NCBI GenBank assembly: GCA_031285605.1
Contig: JAITVW010000215.1
Location: 1-9,058 of the forward strand
Length of the DNA: 9,058 nucleotides
Source of the DNA: Fusobacteriales bacterium
GTDB taxonomy: Bacteria; Fusobacteriota; Fusobacteriia; Fusobacteriales; Leptotrichiaceae
Reading direction: 5' to 3'
Part shown: in pieces, positions 1 through 6,477 of the stretch
How positions within the stretch are numbered: the first letter of the stretch is position 1
How the letters are laid out: each line of letters starts with the position of its first letter
The notes under the pieces: generated by a model
The model's database searches: none
Seen by the model: the letters and a program-made list of their open reading frames with translations, nothing else
What the model was told of the DNA's origin: nothing
Program-made: the position numbers and the translations under genes

Positions 1-360
1 GGCCGGTATAGGAACAGGTATATCAAAAGAGAAAAAAATACGCTTAGTATTAATACATGAAAATAGACCGAATAAATCAATGAATATAATTTTTATTCAT
101 CTGTTTTTCTGCATATTCTCTATAAAAAATAAAAATATCTTAAAACGAGATGTAAAAAATTATTTTAGTTTTAAATTGCTTAATTTTTCTTTTCTATCTG
201 CACATACTTGTCAGGCATATCTTCTGTTATTATATCCATATATCTTTTTAGATATTCCGGATTATTATCAGACAATATATAAATATTTTATAAAGAATTG
301 ATTGTATTAAAAGTTTTTATTTTTGATACATTCCTTTTTGTAATTAAAATAGTGGAAAAA
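1..360. other. Left-edge stretch without an identifiable gene
   Basis: No complete gene can be supported here. On the plus strand one frame is open from base 2 to a stop at 299-301, with an internal ATG at base 80. Its first 26 residues are polar and plausible as protein, but the rest is a Phe/Ile/Leu/Tyr/Asn-rich translation typical of AT-rich noncoding DNA, and no ribosome binding site precedes the ATG. It may be the decayed tail of a gene that starts left of the window. A short minus-strand stretch with more protein-like composition lies at 180-275 and has its own entry. A small hairpin (AACTA/TAGTT) lies around 360-374. I recognise no family. Confidence 0.4.
180..275 (-). pseudogene. Possible 3' remnant of a decayed gene
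   Basis: On the minus strand, codons from a TTG at 273-275 to a TAA at 180-182 give 31 residues, with a balanced mix of charged and aromatic residues (an NNPEYLKRY segment, then ITEDMPDKY). This reads more like protein than the plus-strand frame over the same bases. An in-frame stop lies a few codons upstream, and no coherent coding frame or ribosome binding site joins it. If it was ever coding, only the C-terminal tail is left. I do not recognise the family. It could equally be a chance open stretch. Confidence 0.2.
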
Positions 361-377
361 CTAACTTTTAGTTATAC

Positions 378-410
378 AAAAAAAACTGCAGAGTATAAAT
401 CTACAGTTTT
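378..410 (-). terminator. Intrinsic terminator of the HU gene
   Basis: On the minus strand an 11-bp stem (arms 400-410 and 382-392, one G-U wobble) encloses a 7-base loop. It is followed by a run of U (complement of the A-run 378-385). It starts 27 bases after the HU stop codon, which fits a monocistronic HU transcript. Confidence 0.75.
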
Positions 411-436
411 CTTGAGTACTATACTAATATTTTTTA

Positions 437-712
437 CTATTTTGCAACTTTATCAGCTAATTTTTTTCCAACTTTGAATTTTACTACTTTTTTAGCAGCA
501 ATTTTGATTTCTTTTCCAGTTTGCGGGTTTCTTCCTTTTCTTGCAGCTCTTTTTTGAACTCCAAAAGTTCCCCATCCTACGAATTGTACAGGATTTCCTT
601 TAACTAATGTTTTTTCTACAGTTTCTAAGAAAGCGTTTACTAACTCCTCAGATCTTTTTTTAGTTTCACCTGTTGATTTTGCATAAGCCTCAATAAATTC
701 TTTTTTTGACAT
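437..712 (-). CDS. hup: HU family histone-like DNA-binding protein
   Basis: This encodes a 91-residue protein, the usual length for bacterial HU. HU dimers bind and bend DNA with little sequence preference and help compact the nucleoid and shape replication, recombination and transcription complexes. The N-terminal helical half (about 1-40) is followed by a conserved beta segment with GWGTFGV at 46-52. The flexible DNA-binding arm carries the family signature around residues 60-71, including Arg61-Asn62-Pro63, whose proline intercalates into DNA, followed by QTGKE. The C-terminus is lysine-rich. The ATG is set by AGGAGG at 719-724, six bases upstream. The gene stands alone, with its own terminator and one or two promoters, and points away from guaA. 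IHF subunits are related, but the single-copy HU-like sequence without IHF-specific features favours HU. Confidence 0.96.
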   Translation of the reverse strand: MSKKEFIEAYAKSTGETKKRSEELVNAFLETVEKTLVKGNPVQFVGWGTFGVQKRAARKGRNPQTGKEIKIAAKKVVKFKVGKKLADKVAK

Positions 713-750
713 TTTTTTCCTCCTTGATAAACAAATATAATATCACTACT

Positions 751-778
751 ATTTTAGCTATTTTTCAGATTTTGTCAA
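751..778 (-). promoter_or_regulatory. Proximal HU promoter
   Basis: Read on the minus strand, a perfect TTGACA (773-778) is followed after 16 bases by TAAAAT (751-756). The start site would fall near 744, giving a leader of about 30 bases before the HU ATG. Confidence 0.6.
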
Positions 779-805
779 GCTTTTTTATTATTTTTGCTCC
801 TATTT

Positions 806-837
806 ATTATATACATGATTAATTGTCACTATGTCAA
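806..837 (-). promoter_or_regulatory. Possible distal HU promoter
   Basis: On the minus strand a second perfect TTGACA (832-837) is followed by TATATA after 18 bases (808-813), which overlaps TATAAT at 806-811 (20-base spacing). It points at HU and would add about 55 bases to the transcript. Perfect -35 matches are uncommon enough to note, but the -10 spacing is ambiguous. Confidence 0.4.
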
Positions 838-1068
838 CTCCAATGTTAACAATTACTTTAAATACTTTGACTTGTAAAAAATTTTTTCTTTTTTTTAAGG
901 GCATTCAGAATCATTCCATATATAAAACCACGGTTTTAGTCGCCTAATGATTAACATAACTTATTCTTAGACATAATTTGTTATACTGTAATTATTTATA
1001 TAACATATATTTTATATTACCTTTACAAACAGTATTTACCAATATTTGAAAATTAATATATAATTTAT
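838..1068. other. Spacer between HU and guaA promoters
   Basis: This is AT-rich noncoding DNA with stops in all frames. It contains a poly-A/poly-T block near 877-898 and a nested inverted repeat at 909-952 (own entry). An inverted repeat TAATTGT/ACAATTA partly overlaps its left border, in the region 819-855. I see no gene and no recognisable RNA family. Confidence 0.5.
909..952. repeat. Nested inverted repeat
   Basis: Outer arms AATCATT (909-915) and AATGATT (946-952) are exact reverse complements. Inside them is TAAAAC-CACG-GTTTTA (923-938), a 6-bp stem with a 4-base loop. The two stems are separated by symmetric 7-base unpaired segments (916-922 and 939-945), so the whole can fold as one two-tier hairpin. 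It lacks a U-run on either side, so it does not look like a terminator. It could be a relic of a mobile-element end with a subterminal palindrome, or a protein-binding site. Neither is shown. Confidence 0.35.
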
Positions 1069-1097
1069 TTGACTTACCCATATAAATTATATATAAT
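1069..1097 (+). promoter_or_regulatory. Sigma-70 promoter of guaA
   Basis: TTGACT (1069-1074) is separated by exactly 17 bases from a perfect TATAAT (1092-1097). The predicted start site is near 1103-1105, so the riboswitch aptamer begins almost at the 5' end of the RNA. This is among the best promoter matches in the window. Confidence 0.8.
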
Positions 1098-1110
1098 AAC
1101 TCAAATATAC

Positions 1111-1197
1111 AAAATTTGAAAGCCATATAAGCCGGTAATATGGTCCGGTGTCTCTATAGCTGACCTGAAATCAGCTGCTATGGGTGAAACTAAATTG
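1111..1197 (+). promoter_or_regulatory. Purine (guanine-type) riboswitch aptamer
   Basis: The RNA folds as the three-way junction of the purine riboswitch. P1 pairs CCATA (1123-1127) with TATGG (1179-1183), with a possible outer extension AATTT/AAATT (1113-1117 with 1192-1196). P2 is 1131-1136 with 1144-1149, and L2 is AATATGG (1137-1143). P3 is AGCTGA (1158-1163) with TCAGCT (1171-1176), and L3 is CCTGAAA (1164-1170). L2 GG and L3 CC can form the conserved loop-loop contact. By alignment to the B. subtilis xpt aptamer, the ligand-pocket bases are kept: U22 (1128), U47 (1151), U51 (1155) and C74 (1178). C74 marks guanine rather than adenine recognition. Differences from the usual consensus include U48 to C (1152), a U-G pair replacing C53-A73 (1157/1177), and altered L2 and L3 bases. 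Guanine binding should lower guaA expression. Confidence 0.85.
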
Positions 1198-1207
1198 TTT
1201 TTTTTAG

Positions 1208-1252
1208 CTTACACTCTTAAAAATTTTTTTTTATTTAAGTGTAGGTTTTTTT
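1208..1252 (+). terminator. Riboswitch-controlled terminator before guaA
   Basis: Arms 1208-1214 and 1239-1245 pair (one G-U), and an inner stem 1217-1221 with 1234-1238 continues after a 2-base bulge. Seven T follow at 1246-1252. The 5' arm bases CACTC (1212-1216) can instead pair with GGGTG (1182-1186), which overlaps the 3' side of aptamer P1. This gives a plausible antiterminator: ligand-stabilised P1 frees the terminator (OFF switch). The alternative pairing is inferred by eye. Confidence 0.75.
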
Positions 1253-1275
1253 ATATATGTGAAAGGAGATATTAA

Positions 1276-2814
1276 ATGAAAAAGAAAATTTTGATTGTTG
1301 ACTTCGGTTCTCAGTACAGCCAGCTGATTGCCAGAAGAATCAGAGAAATGGAAGTTTACTGTGAAATTGTACATCATTCTCAGGTTCTAAAACAAATATC
1401 AGAGGAAAAAGATTTTATCACGGGTATTATACTCTCAGGCGGTCCTGAATCTGTCTATGAGGAAAATTCACCTGCCGTAGAAAAAGAATTATTCTTTGCC
1501 GGTCTTCCTGTCCTTGGTATCTGTTACGGAATGCAGCTTATTGCCCACCTGAACGGAGGAAGTGTTGAAAGAGCCGAAACTAAAGAATTCGGAAAAGCAT
1601 CACTTGAAATTCTGGATGAAAAAAATCCTTTATTCAAAAGCGTAAAACAGAATTCACAGATCTGGATGAGTCACGGAGATCATATTACCAAGCTTCCCGA
1701 TGGTTTCAGAGAAATAGCCAGAACATCTTCATGTTCAGCTGCAATAATGAATGATAATAATATTTATGCACTCCAATTCCATCCCGAAGTATCACATTCA
1801 ATTTTTGGAAAAGAAATTTTAGAAAATTTTATTTTTAACATTTGTAAATGTGAAAAAAACTGGATAATAAAAAGCTTCATAGAAGAAGAAACAGAAAAAA
1901 TAAAACAAATTGTAAAAGACGACAAAGTTATACTGGGATTATCCGGCGGTGTTGATTCATCTGTTGCTGCTGTCCTGATTAATAATGCCATAGGAAAACA
2001 GCTTACATGCATTTTCGTGGATACAGGGCTCTTAAGAAAAGATGAAGCCAAAAAAGTTCTGGAATATTATAAGGAACACTTTGATCTTGATATTAAATTT
2101 GTAGATGCTAAAAATAGATTTTTTGAAAAATTAAAGGGTGCTGACGAGCCTGAACAAAAAAGAAAAATAATCGGTCATGAATTTATAGAGATTTTCAATG
2201 AAGAAACATATAAGCTGAAAGGTGCCAAATTTCTTGCACAAGGGACTATCTACCCTGATGTAATAGAATCACAGTCTATAAAAGGACCGTCACATACTAT
2301 AAAATCACACCATAATGTAGGCGGACTTCCGGAAGACCTTGCTTTCGAGCTTTTAGAGCCTCTAAAAGAGCTTTTTAAAGATGAAGTAAGAAAAGTAGGT
2401 GCCAAACTCGGACTTCCGGATTTTGTGGTAAACAGACATCCTTTTCCGGGACCGGGACTTGGAATAAGAGTCATTGGTGAAGTAACGGAAGAAAAAGTAA
2501 AAATACTTCAGGAAGCTGACGATATTTTTATCGAGGAGCTTATTGCCGATGATTATTACGGGAAAGTAAGCCAGGCATTCGTTGCCCTTCTTCCGGTGAA
2601 ATCCGTAGGAGTTATGGGCGATCAGCGGACATATGAATACACAGCGGTCATAAGATCTGTAAATACCACTGATTTTATGACAGCTACATGGTCAAAGCTT
2701 CCATATGAATTCTTGGAAAACATTTCAAACAAAATTATAAATAAAGTAAACGGAATTAACAGGGTAGTTTATGATATCTCATCTAAACCGCCTGCGACAA
2801 TTGAGTGGGAGTAA
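1276..2814 (+). CDS. guaA: GMP synthase (glutamine-hydrolysing)
   Basis: This cytosolic enzyme converts XMP to GMP using ATP and ammonia from glutamine, the last step of de novo GMP synthesis. At 512 residues it matches the usual two-domain bacterial form. The N-terminal class I glutamine amidotransferase domain (about 4-190) has the nucleophile Cys83 in GICYGMQ and the His169/Glu171 pair in QFHPEVS, so the triad is complete. The ATP-pyrophosphatase domain starts near 205 with the P-loop SGGVDSS at 223-229. The C-terminal dimerisation domain ends in the typical KPPATIEWE. The ATG follows AGGAG (1264-1268) by seven bases. Transcription should be controlled by the guanine-type riboswitch and terminator just upstream. 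guaB follows on the same strand, so one transcript could carry both steps from IMP to GMP. Confidence 0.98.
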   Translation: MKKKILIVDFGSQYSQLIARRIREMEVYCEIVHHSQVLKQISEEKDFITGIILSGGPESVYEENSPAVEKELFFAGLPVLGICYGMQLIAHLNGGSVERAETKEFGKASLEILDEKNPLFKSVKQNSQIWMSHGDHITKLPDGFREIARTSSCSAAIMNDNNIYALQFHPEVSHSIFGKEILENFIFNICKCEKNWIIKSFIEEETEKIKQIVKDDKVILGLSGGVDSSVAAVLINNAIGKQLTCIFVDTGLLRKDEAKKVLEYYKEHFDLDIKFVDAKNRFFEKLKGADEPEQKRKIIGHEFIEIFNEETYKLKGAKFLAQGTIYPDVIESQSIKGPSHTIKSHHNVGGLPEDLAFELLEPLKELFKDEVRKVGAKLGLPDFVVNRHPFPGPGLGIRVIGEVTEEKVKILQEADDIFIEELIADDYYGKVSQAFVALLPVKSVGVMGDQRTYEYTAVIRSVNTTDFMTATWSKLPYEFLENISNKIINKVNGINRVVYDISSKPPATIEWE

Positions 2815-2824
2815 TATAAATATT

Positions 2825-2908
2825 CAGAAGGAGCTGAAAAAAGCTGCCTTCTGATTGTTTAAACCAGATAAACCGGGGGCTTTTGAACTGTTATATTTTA
2901 TACAGTTC
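2825..2908 (+). other. Two hairpins in the guaA-guaB gap
   Basis: The first hairpin (2825-2853) pairs CAGAAGG-AGCT with AGCT-CCTTCTG around a short A-rich loop, with one bulged G. It is followed only by ATTGTTT, a weak U-run. The second (2885-2908) pairs GAACTG-T-ATA with TATA-CAGTTC with one bulged T and no U-run. Neither is a convincing intrinsic terminator. They could mark RNA processing, stabilise mRNA ends, or partly attenuate readthrough into guaB. I see no purine aptamer and no good promoter in this gap, which favours co-transcription of guaB with guaA. Confidence 0.5.
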
Positions 2909-2958
2909 GCCAAATCAAATTAAAACAAAAAATATTATATTCCAGGAGGTAATAAAAA

Positions 2959-4419
2959 ATGGCTACAATTATCGGCGAAGGCTTAACATTTGATGACGTA
3001 TTACTGGTTCCGCAGGCTTCCTCAGTTCTGCCCCATGAAGTTTCACTAAAAACTAAACTTACTAAAAATATAGAACTTAATGTTCCGATCCTCAGTGCTG
3101 CAATGGATACCGTTACTGAGTCAGAACTGGCAATAGCTATTGCACGTGAAGGCGGAATAGGTTTTATACACAAAAATATGACTATAGAAAGACAGGCGGA
3201 AGAAGTAGAAAAAGTAAAGAGATATGAAAGCGGAATGATAGCCAATCCTGTCACACTGACAAAAAATGCTACTCTTCGTGAAGCAAACGAACTTTTGAAA
3301 CATTACAAAATTTCCGGTCTTCCCGTTATAGAAAAAGACGGTTCTCTTATCGGGATTATAACTAACCGTGATCTAAAATACAGAGATGACCTTACTATAA
3401 AGGTAAAAGATATTATGACAAAAGAAAACCTTGTTACTGCTCCTGTAGGAACTACTCTTGAGGAAGCAAAACAAATTCTTCTTGAACACAGAATTGAAAA
3501 ACTTCCTATTGTTAAGAATAATAAGCTGAAAGGTCTTATTACCATAAAAGATATTGATAATATAATAAATTATCCCAATGCTGCAAAAGATGAACACGGA
3601 AGATTAAGAGTAGGTGCTGCGGTAGGAATAGGAAAAGACACTATTGACAGGATATCTGCCCTTGTAAAAGCAGGTGTGGATGTAGTTACTGTTGACTCTG
3701 CACACGGTCATTCAAAAGGTGTGGTAGATGCTGTAAAAAAGATCAGGAAAAAATTCCCGAAGCTTGATCTTATCGGCGGAAATATTGTTACCAAAGAAGC
3801 TGCTGCTGATCTTGTCAAAGCCGGAGTAGATGCAGTAAAAGTAGGAATAGGTCCCGGCTCTATCTGTACTACAAGAGTAGTTTCAGGTGTCGGGGTTCCT
3901 CAGGTTTCCGCTGTTATGGAGGTTTACGATTATTGTAAAAAACAGGGAATTTCTGTAATTGCAGACGGAGGAATAACACTTTCAGGCGATATAGTAAAAG
4001 CTGTAGCTTCAGGCGCTGACTGCGTTATGCTTGGCAGCCTTCTTGCCGGAACAGAGGAAGCCCCTGGTGAAGAAGTTCTTTTTAACGGAAGAAAATTCAA
4101 GACTTATGTCGGTATGGGATCTTTGGTTGCCATGAAAAGAGGGAGCAAAGACCGTTATTTTCAGCTGGAATCTGCCACAGAAAAACTGGTTCCCGAAGGA
4201 ATAGAATCTATGGTACCGTTCAAAGGAAGACTGAAGGATACTATTTATCAGCTTTGCGGAGGACTGCGTTCAGGCATGGGATATTGCGGTGCTCCGGATA
4301 TTGAGTCTCTGAAAAGCAAATCAAAATTCATAAAAATAACCAATGCAGGATTAAAAGAAAGCCATCCTCATGATGTTATAGTTACTAAGGAAGCCCCAAA
4401 TTACCAGGCTTCAAAATAA
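2959..4419 (+). CDS. guaB: IMP dehydrogenase
   Basis: This enzyme oxidises IMP to XMP with NAD+, the committed step towards guanine nucleotides, and works as a cytosolic tetramer or octamer. At 486 residues it has the standard bacterial length. A TIM-barrel catalytic domain (about 1-90 and 205-486) is interrupted by two CBS domains (about 92-143 and 152-203), which in this family bind adenine and guanine nucleotides for allosteric control. The catalytic Cys303 lies in GPGSICTTR. The phosphate-binding segment around ADGGI (335-339) and the mobile flap with Arg399-Tyr400 (KDRYFQ) are present, as is the conserved [10 protein letters not shown] near the end. A very strong AGGAGGT (2944-2950) lies eight bases before the ATG. 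It is the second gene after the guaA riboswitch and is closed by a terminator at 4426-4464. GMP reductase is related, but it lacks CBS domains and is shorter. Confidence 0.98.
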   Translation: MATIIGEGLTFDDVLLVPQASSVLPHEVSLKTKLTKNIELNVPILSAAMDTVTESELAIAIAREGGIGFIHKNMTIERQAEEVEKVKRYESGMIANPVTLTKNATLREANELLKHYKISGLPVIEKDGSLIGIITNRDLKYRDDLTIKVKDIMTKENLVTAPVGTTLEEAKQILLEHRIEKLPIVKNNKLKGLITIKDIDNIINYPNAAKDEHGRLRVGAAVGIGKDTIDRISALVKAGVDVVTVDSAHGHSKGVVDAVKKIRKKFPKLDLIGGNIVTKEAAADLVKAGVDAVKVGIGPGSICTTRVVSGVGVPQVSAVMEVYDYCKKQGISVIADGGITLSGDIVKAVASGADCVMLGSLLAGTEEAPGEEVLFNGRKFKTYVGMGSLVAMKRGSKDRYFQLESATEKLVPEGIESMVPFKGRLKDTIYQLCGGLRSGMGYCGAPDIESLKSKSKFIKITNAGLKESHPHDVIVTKEAPNYQASK

Positions 4420-4425
4420 TAATGC

Positions 4426-4464
4426 AAAAAAAATATCTCTAAAATAAAAAAGAGATATTTTTTT
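4426..4464 (+). terminator. Terminator after guaB
   Basis: A 10-bp stem (4431-4440 with 4451-4460, extendable through the preceding A-run) with a 10-base A-rich loop runs into a T-run at 4458-4464. It starts a few bases after the guaB stop and separates the guaAB unit from ade. The A-run on the 5' side means it could also act in the opposite direction. Confidence 0.8.
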
Positions 4465-4490
4465 ATAAAATTTTTATAAAAACTTTTGAT

Positions 4491-4496
4491 TATAAT
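4491..4496 (+). promoter_or_regulatory. Tentative -10 element upstream of ade
   Basis: A perfect TATAAT sits 64 bases before the ade ATG, but no acceptable -35 lies 16-18 bases upstream. The 4465-4559 gap contains no aptamer I recognise. ade probably has its own promoter here because a terminator separates it from guaB, but its exact position is uncertain. Confidence 0.3.
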
Positions 4497-4559
4497 AAAC
4501 TTATATTTTGAATTTTTCGCAATACTTATAAAACTGTAAATTCTGTAGGAGGAAGAAAT

Positions 4560-6266
4560 ATGAATAATAATATCTCGGAAATAATCAATGTTGCAATTGA
4601 AAAAGAACTTCCTGATTTAGTATTTAAAAATGCAAAAATCATAGATGTTTTTTCACTTGAAGTAATCGACAGCGACATAGCTCTTCTTGACGATATGATT
4701 ATCGGTATCGGAGAGTACCATAATGCAAAAAAAGTTATTGACCTTAAAGGAAAATTTGTTTCCCCGGGTTTAATCGAAGCACATGTACATATAGAATCTT
4801 CACTTATTATTCCGGAAAATTTTTCTACTGTACTTTTGAAACACGGAGTTACCACTGCTGTTATAGATCCGCATGAAATAGCCAATGTGACGGGAATTGA
4901 CGGAATCCGGTATATGATAGACTCTACCGAAAATACTGAGCTTGATATTTTCGTTATGCTTCCTTCATGTGTTCCGTCTACACCTTATGAAAGCTCGGGA
5001 GCAGTTCTTAAAGCGGGCGATTTAAAGAATTTTTATTCACATCCAAGGGTTTTAGGACTTGGAGAACTAATGAACTATCCGAGACTTCTGGAATCAGATG
5101 ATGATCTTTTACAAAAAATACTTGATGCCAAGTCACTTAATCTTTCTTTGGATGGACATGCGCCGTCTATCAGTGTTCAGGGATTAAATGCCTACATTTC
5201 TGCCGGAATCACAACTGATCATGAGTGCGAAACTTATGAAGAGATGAAATTACGATTAGAACGGGGAATGTATGTTTTTATAAGAGAAGGCACTGCCGCA
5301 AAAAATCTTGAAGCTCTGATAAAATATGTCAATTATAAAAATAATGATCTGATATGCTTCTGCACTGATGACAAGGAAATAATAGATATAGAAAAAGAAG
5401 GCAGTATTGATTATTGTGTAAGAAAAGCCGTCAGCTTAGGACTGGATCCCCTTCTTGCCGTAAAAATGGGTTCTTATAATGCTGCAAAGGCTCATAAATT
5501 ATATGATAGAGGAGCAATAGCCCCGGGAAAAAAAGCCGATCTTGTTATTCTGGATGATCTTGAGAATTTTACTGTTTCAGCTGTTTATAAAGATGGAAAA
5601 TTAATAGACGAAAATCCGAAAACAGATTTTTTGAAAATAAATGACCATGAAATCTTCATTTCCGAAGATATCGACTGGAATATAAAACTGAATTCAGATA
5701 AAATACGTGCTATAGGACTTGTTCCCAATAATCTTGTTACTAATGAACATATTATGAAGGTAGAAACTGATAAAAACGGGAATTTTATTCCAGACACAGA
5801 AAAAGATGCGGTAAAACTTTTTGTTGCTGAAAGACACAATCCGCAAAATAATAATGTAGGCAGGGGTATATTACACGGTCTAAAAATAAAAAAGGGAGTT
5901 ATCGCTACTACTATAGGACATGATTCGCATAATCTTATTATGGCAGGATATAATAACGAAGATTTTTCACTTGCATTAAAAACACTGAAAGAGCTAAACG
6001 GAGGTATTACTGTAGTTGCCGACGGCAATGTTCTTGCCGTGCTCCCGCTGGAAATCGCAGGACTTATGACTTCCAGACCTGTTAATGAAGTACTTGAGAA
6101 ACTGGAAGAACTGAATAAAGCCTTGATTCAGATTGGATTTACCGGTAACTTTAGTCCGTTTTTATCTTTGTCGTTTTTATCGCTCCCTGTTATTCCAAAG
6201 CTAAAAATAACTGATATGGGACTTTTTGATGTTGAAAAATTCGGATTTGTAAATATTGAAGTTTAA
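4560..6266 (+). CDS. ade: Adenine deaminase
   Basis: This enzyme hydrolyses adenine to hypoxanthine and ammonia in the cytosol, feeding adenine into the IMP pool by way of a hypoxanthine phosphoribosyltransferase (not in this window). At 568 residues it is the full length of the bacterial Ade family in the metal-dependent amidohydrolase superfamily. A small beta domain (about 18-65) precedes the barrel, which begins with the metal-binding HxH (His75, His77) in GLIEAHVHIES. Further probable metal or active-site residues are His105 (DPHE), Glu169 (LGE), His200 (DGHA), His221 (TTDHE) and Asp270 (CTDD). A GKKADLVIL strand near 323-331 closes the amidohydrolase part. The C-terminal Ade-specific domain includes VAERH (422-426) and TIGHDSHN. 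AGGAGGA at 4547-4553 sets the start. Its position next to guaAB suggests a purine salvage and interconversion cluster. Confidence 0.97.
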   Translation: MNNNISEIINVAIEKELPDLVFKNAKIIDVFSLEVIDSDIALLDDMIIGIGEYHNAKKVIDLKGKFVSPGLIEAHVHIESSLIIPENFSTVLLKHGVTTAVIDPHEIANVTGIDGIRYMIDSTENTELDIFVMLPSCVPSTPYESSGAVLKAGDLKNFYSHPRVLGLGELMNYPRLLESDDDLLQKILDAKSLNLSLDGHAPSISVQGLNAYISAGITTDHECETYEEMKLRLERGMYVFIREGTAAKNLEALIKYVNYKNNDLICFCTDDKEIIDIEKEGSIDYCVRKAVSLGLDPLLAVKMGSYNAAKAHKLYDRGAIAPGKKADLVILDDLENFTVSAVYKDGKLIDENPKTDFLKINDHEIFISEDIDWNIKLNSDKIRAIGLVPNNLVTNEHIMKVETDKNGNFIPDTEKDAVKLFVAERHNPQNNNVGRGILHGLKIKKGVIATTIGHDSHNLIMAGYNNEDFSLALKTLKELNGGITVVADGNVLAVLPLEIAGLMTSRPVNEVLEKLEELNKALIQIGFTGNFSPFLSLSFLSLPVIPKLKITDMGLFDVEKFGFVNIEV

Positions 6267-6383
6267 ATCCTGATTTTATTGTAAAATATAATCGGTAAAC
6301 ATTTATATTAATAATGTCTGAAAATTTATAAAGGAATGTATAAACAGAGAGTGTGCGAAATTCTTCCCATAAATCTGTTTAAC

Positions 6384-6435
6384 AAAAAGAGCTGTCTGAA
6401 TAGGATTTATTTAAAAATTCTATTTTGCACAGCTC
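6384..6435 (-). terminator. Long terminator hairpin between convergent ade and phosphodiesterase genes
   Basis: The outer arms GAGCTGT/ACAGCTC (6389-6395 and 6429-6435) pair exactly. After a small internal loop an inner 10-bp stem (6399-6408 with 6415-6424, one G-U) closes on a 6-base loop. On the minus strand it is followed by five U (complement of 6384-6388), so it best serves the phosphodiesterase gene whose stop lies at 6478. On the plus strand the following bases are a poor U-run, so ade would be ended only weakly by it. The other part of this gap, 6267-6383, holds a second inverted repeat TAAACAG/CTGTTTA (6341-6347, 6375-6381) and nothing else I recognise. Confidence 0.65.
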
Positions 6436-6477
6436 CTTGTGTAATATGTTTTAAAACCATATCTTTTTGGTATAATT

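Noticed and set aside
1111..1197. Adenine or 2'-deoxyguanosine specificity of the riboswitch
   Set aside because: The position equivalent to 74 is C, not U, which argues against adenine. U51 is retained, which argues against the known 2'-deoxyguanosine variants.
2825..2860. Intrinsic terminator ending guaA before guaB
   Set aside because: The stem is good, but the following ATTGTTT is too poor a U-run, and no promoter for guaB could be found downstream of it.
5585..6028. 147-residue minus-strand frame inside ade
   Set aside because: The plus strand encodes the conserved C-terminal adenine deaminase domain. The antisense translation is Ser/Phe/Ile-rich and has no start signals. Similar antisense frames within guaA, guaB and the phosphodiesterase gene are rejected for the same reason.
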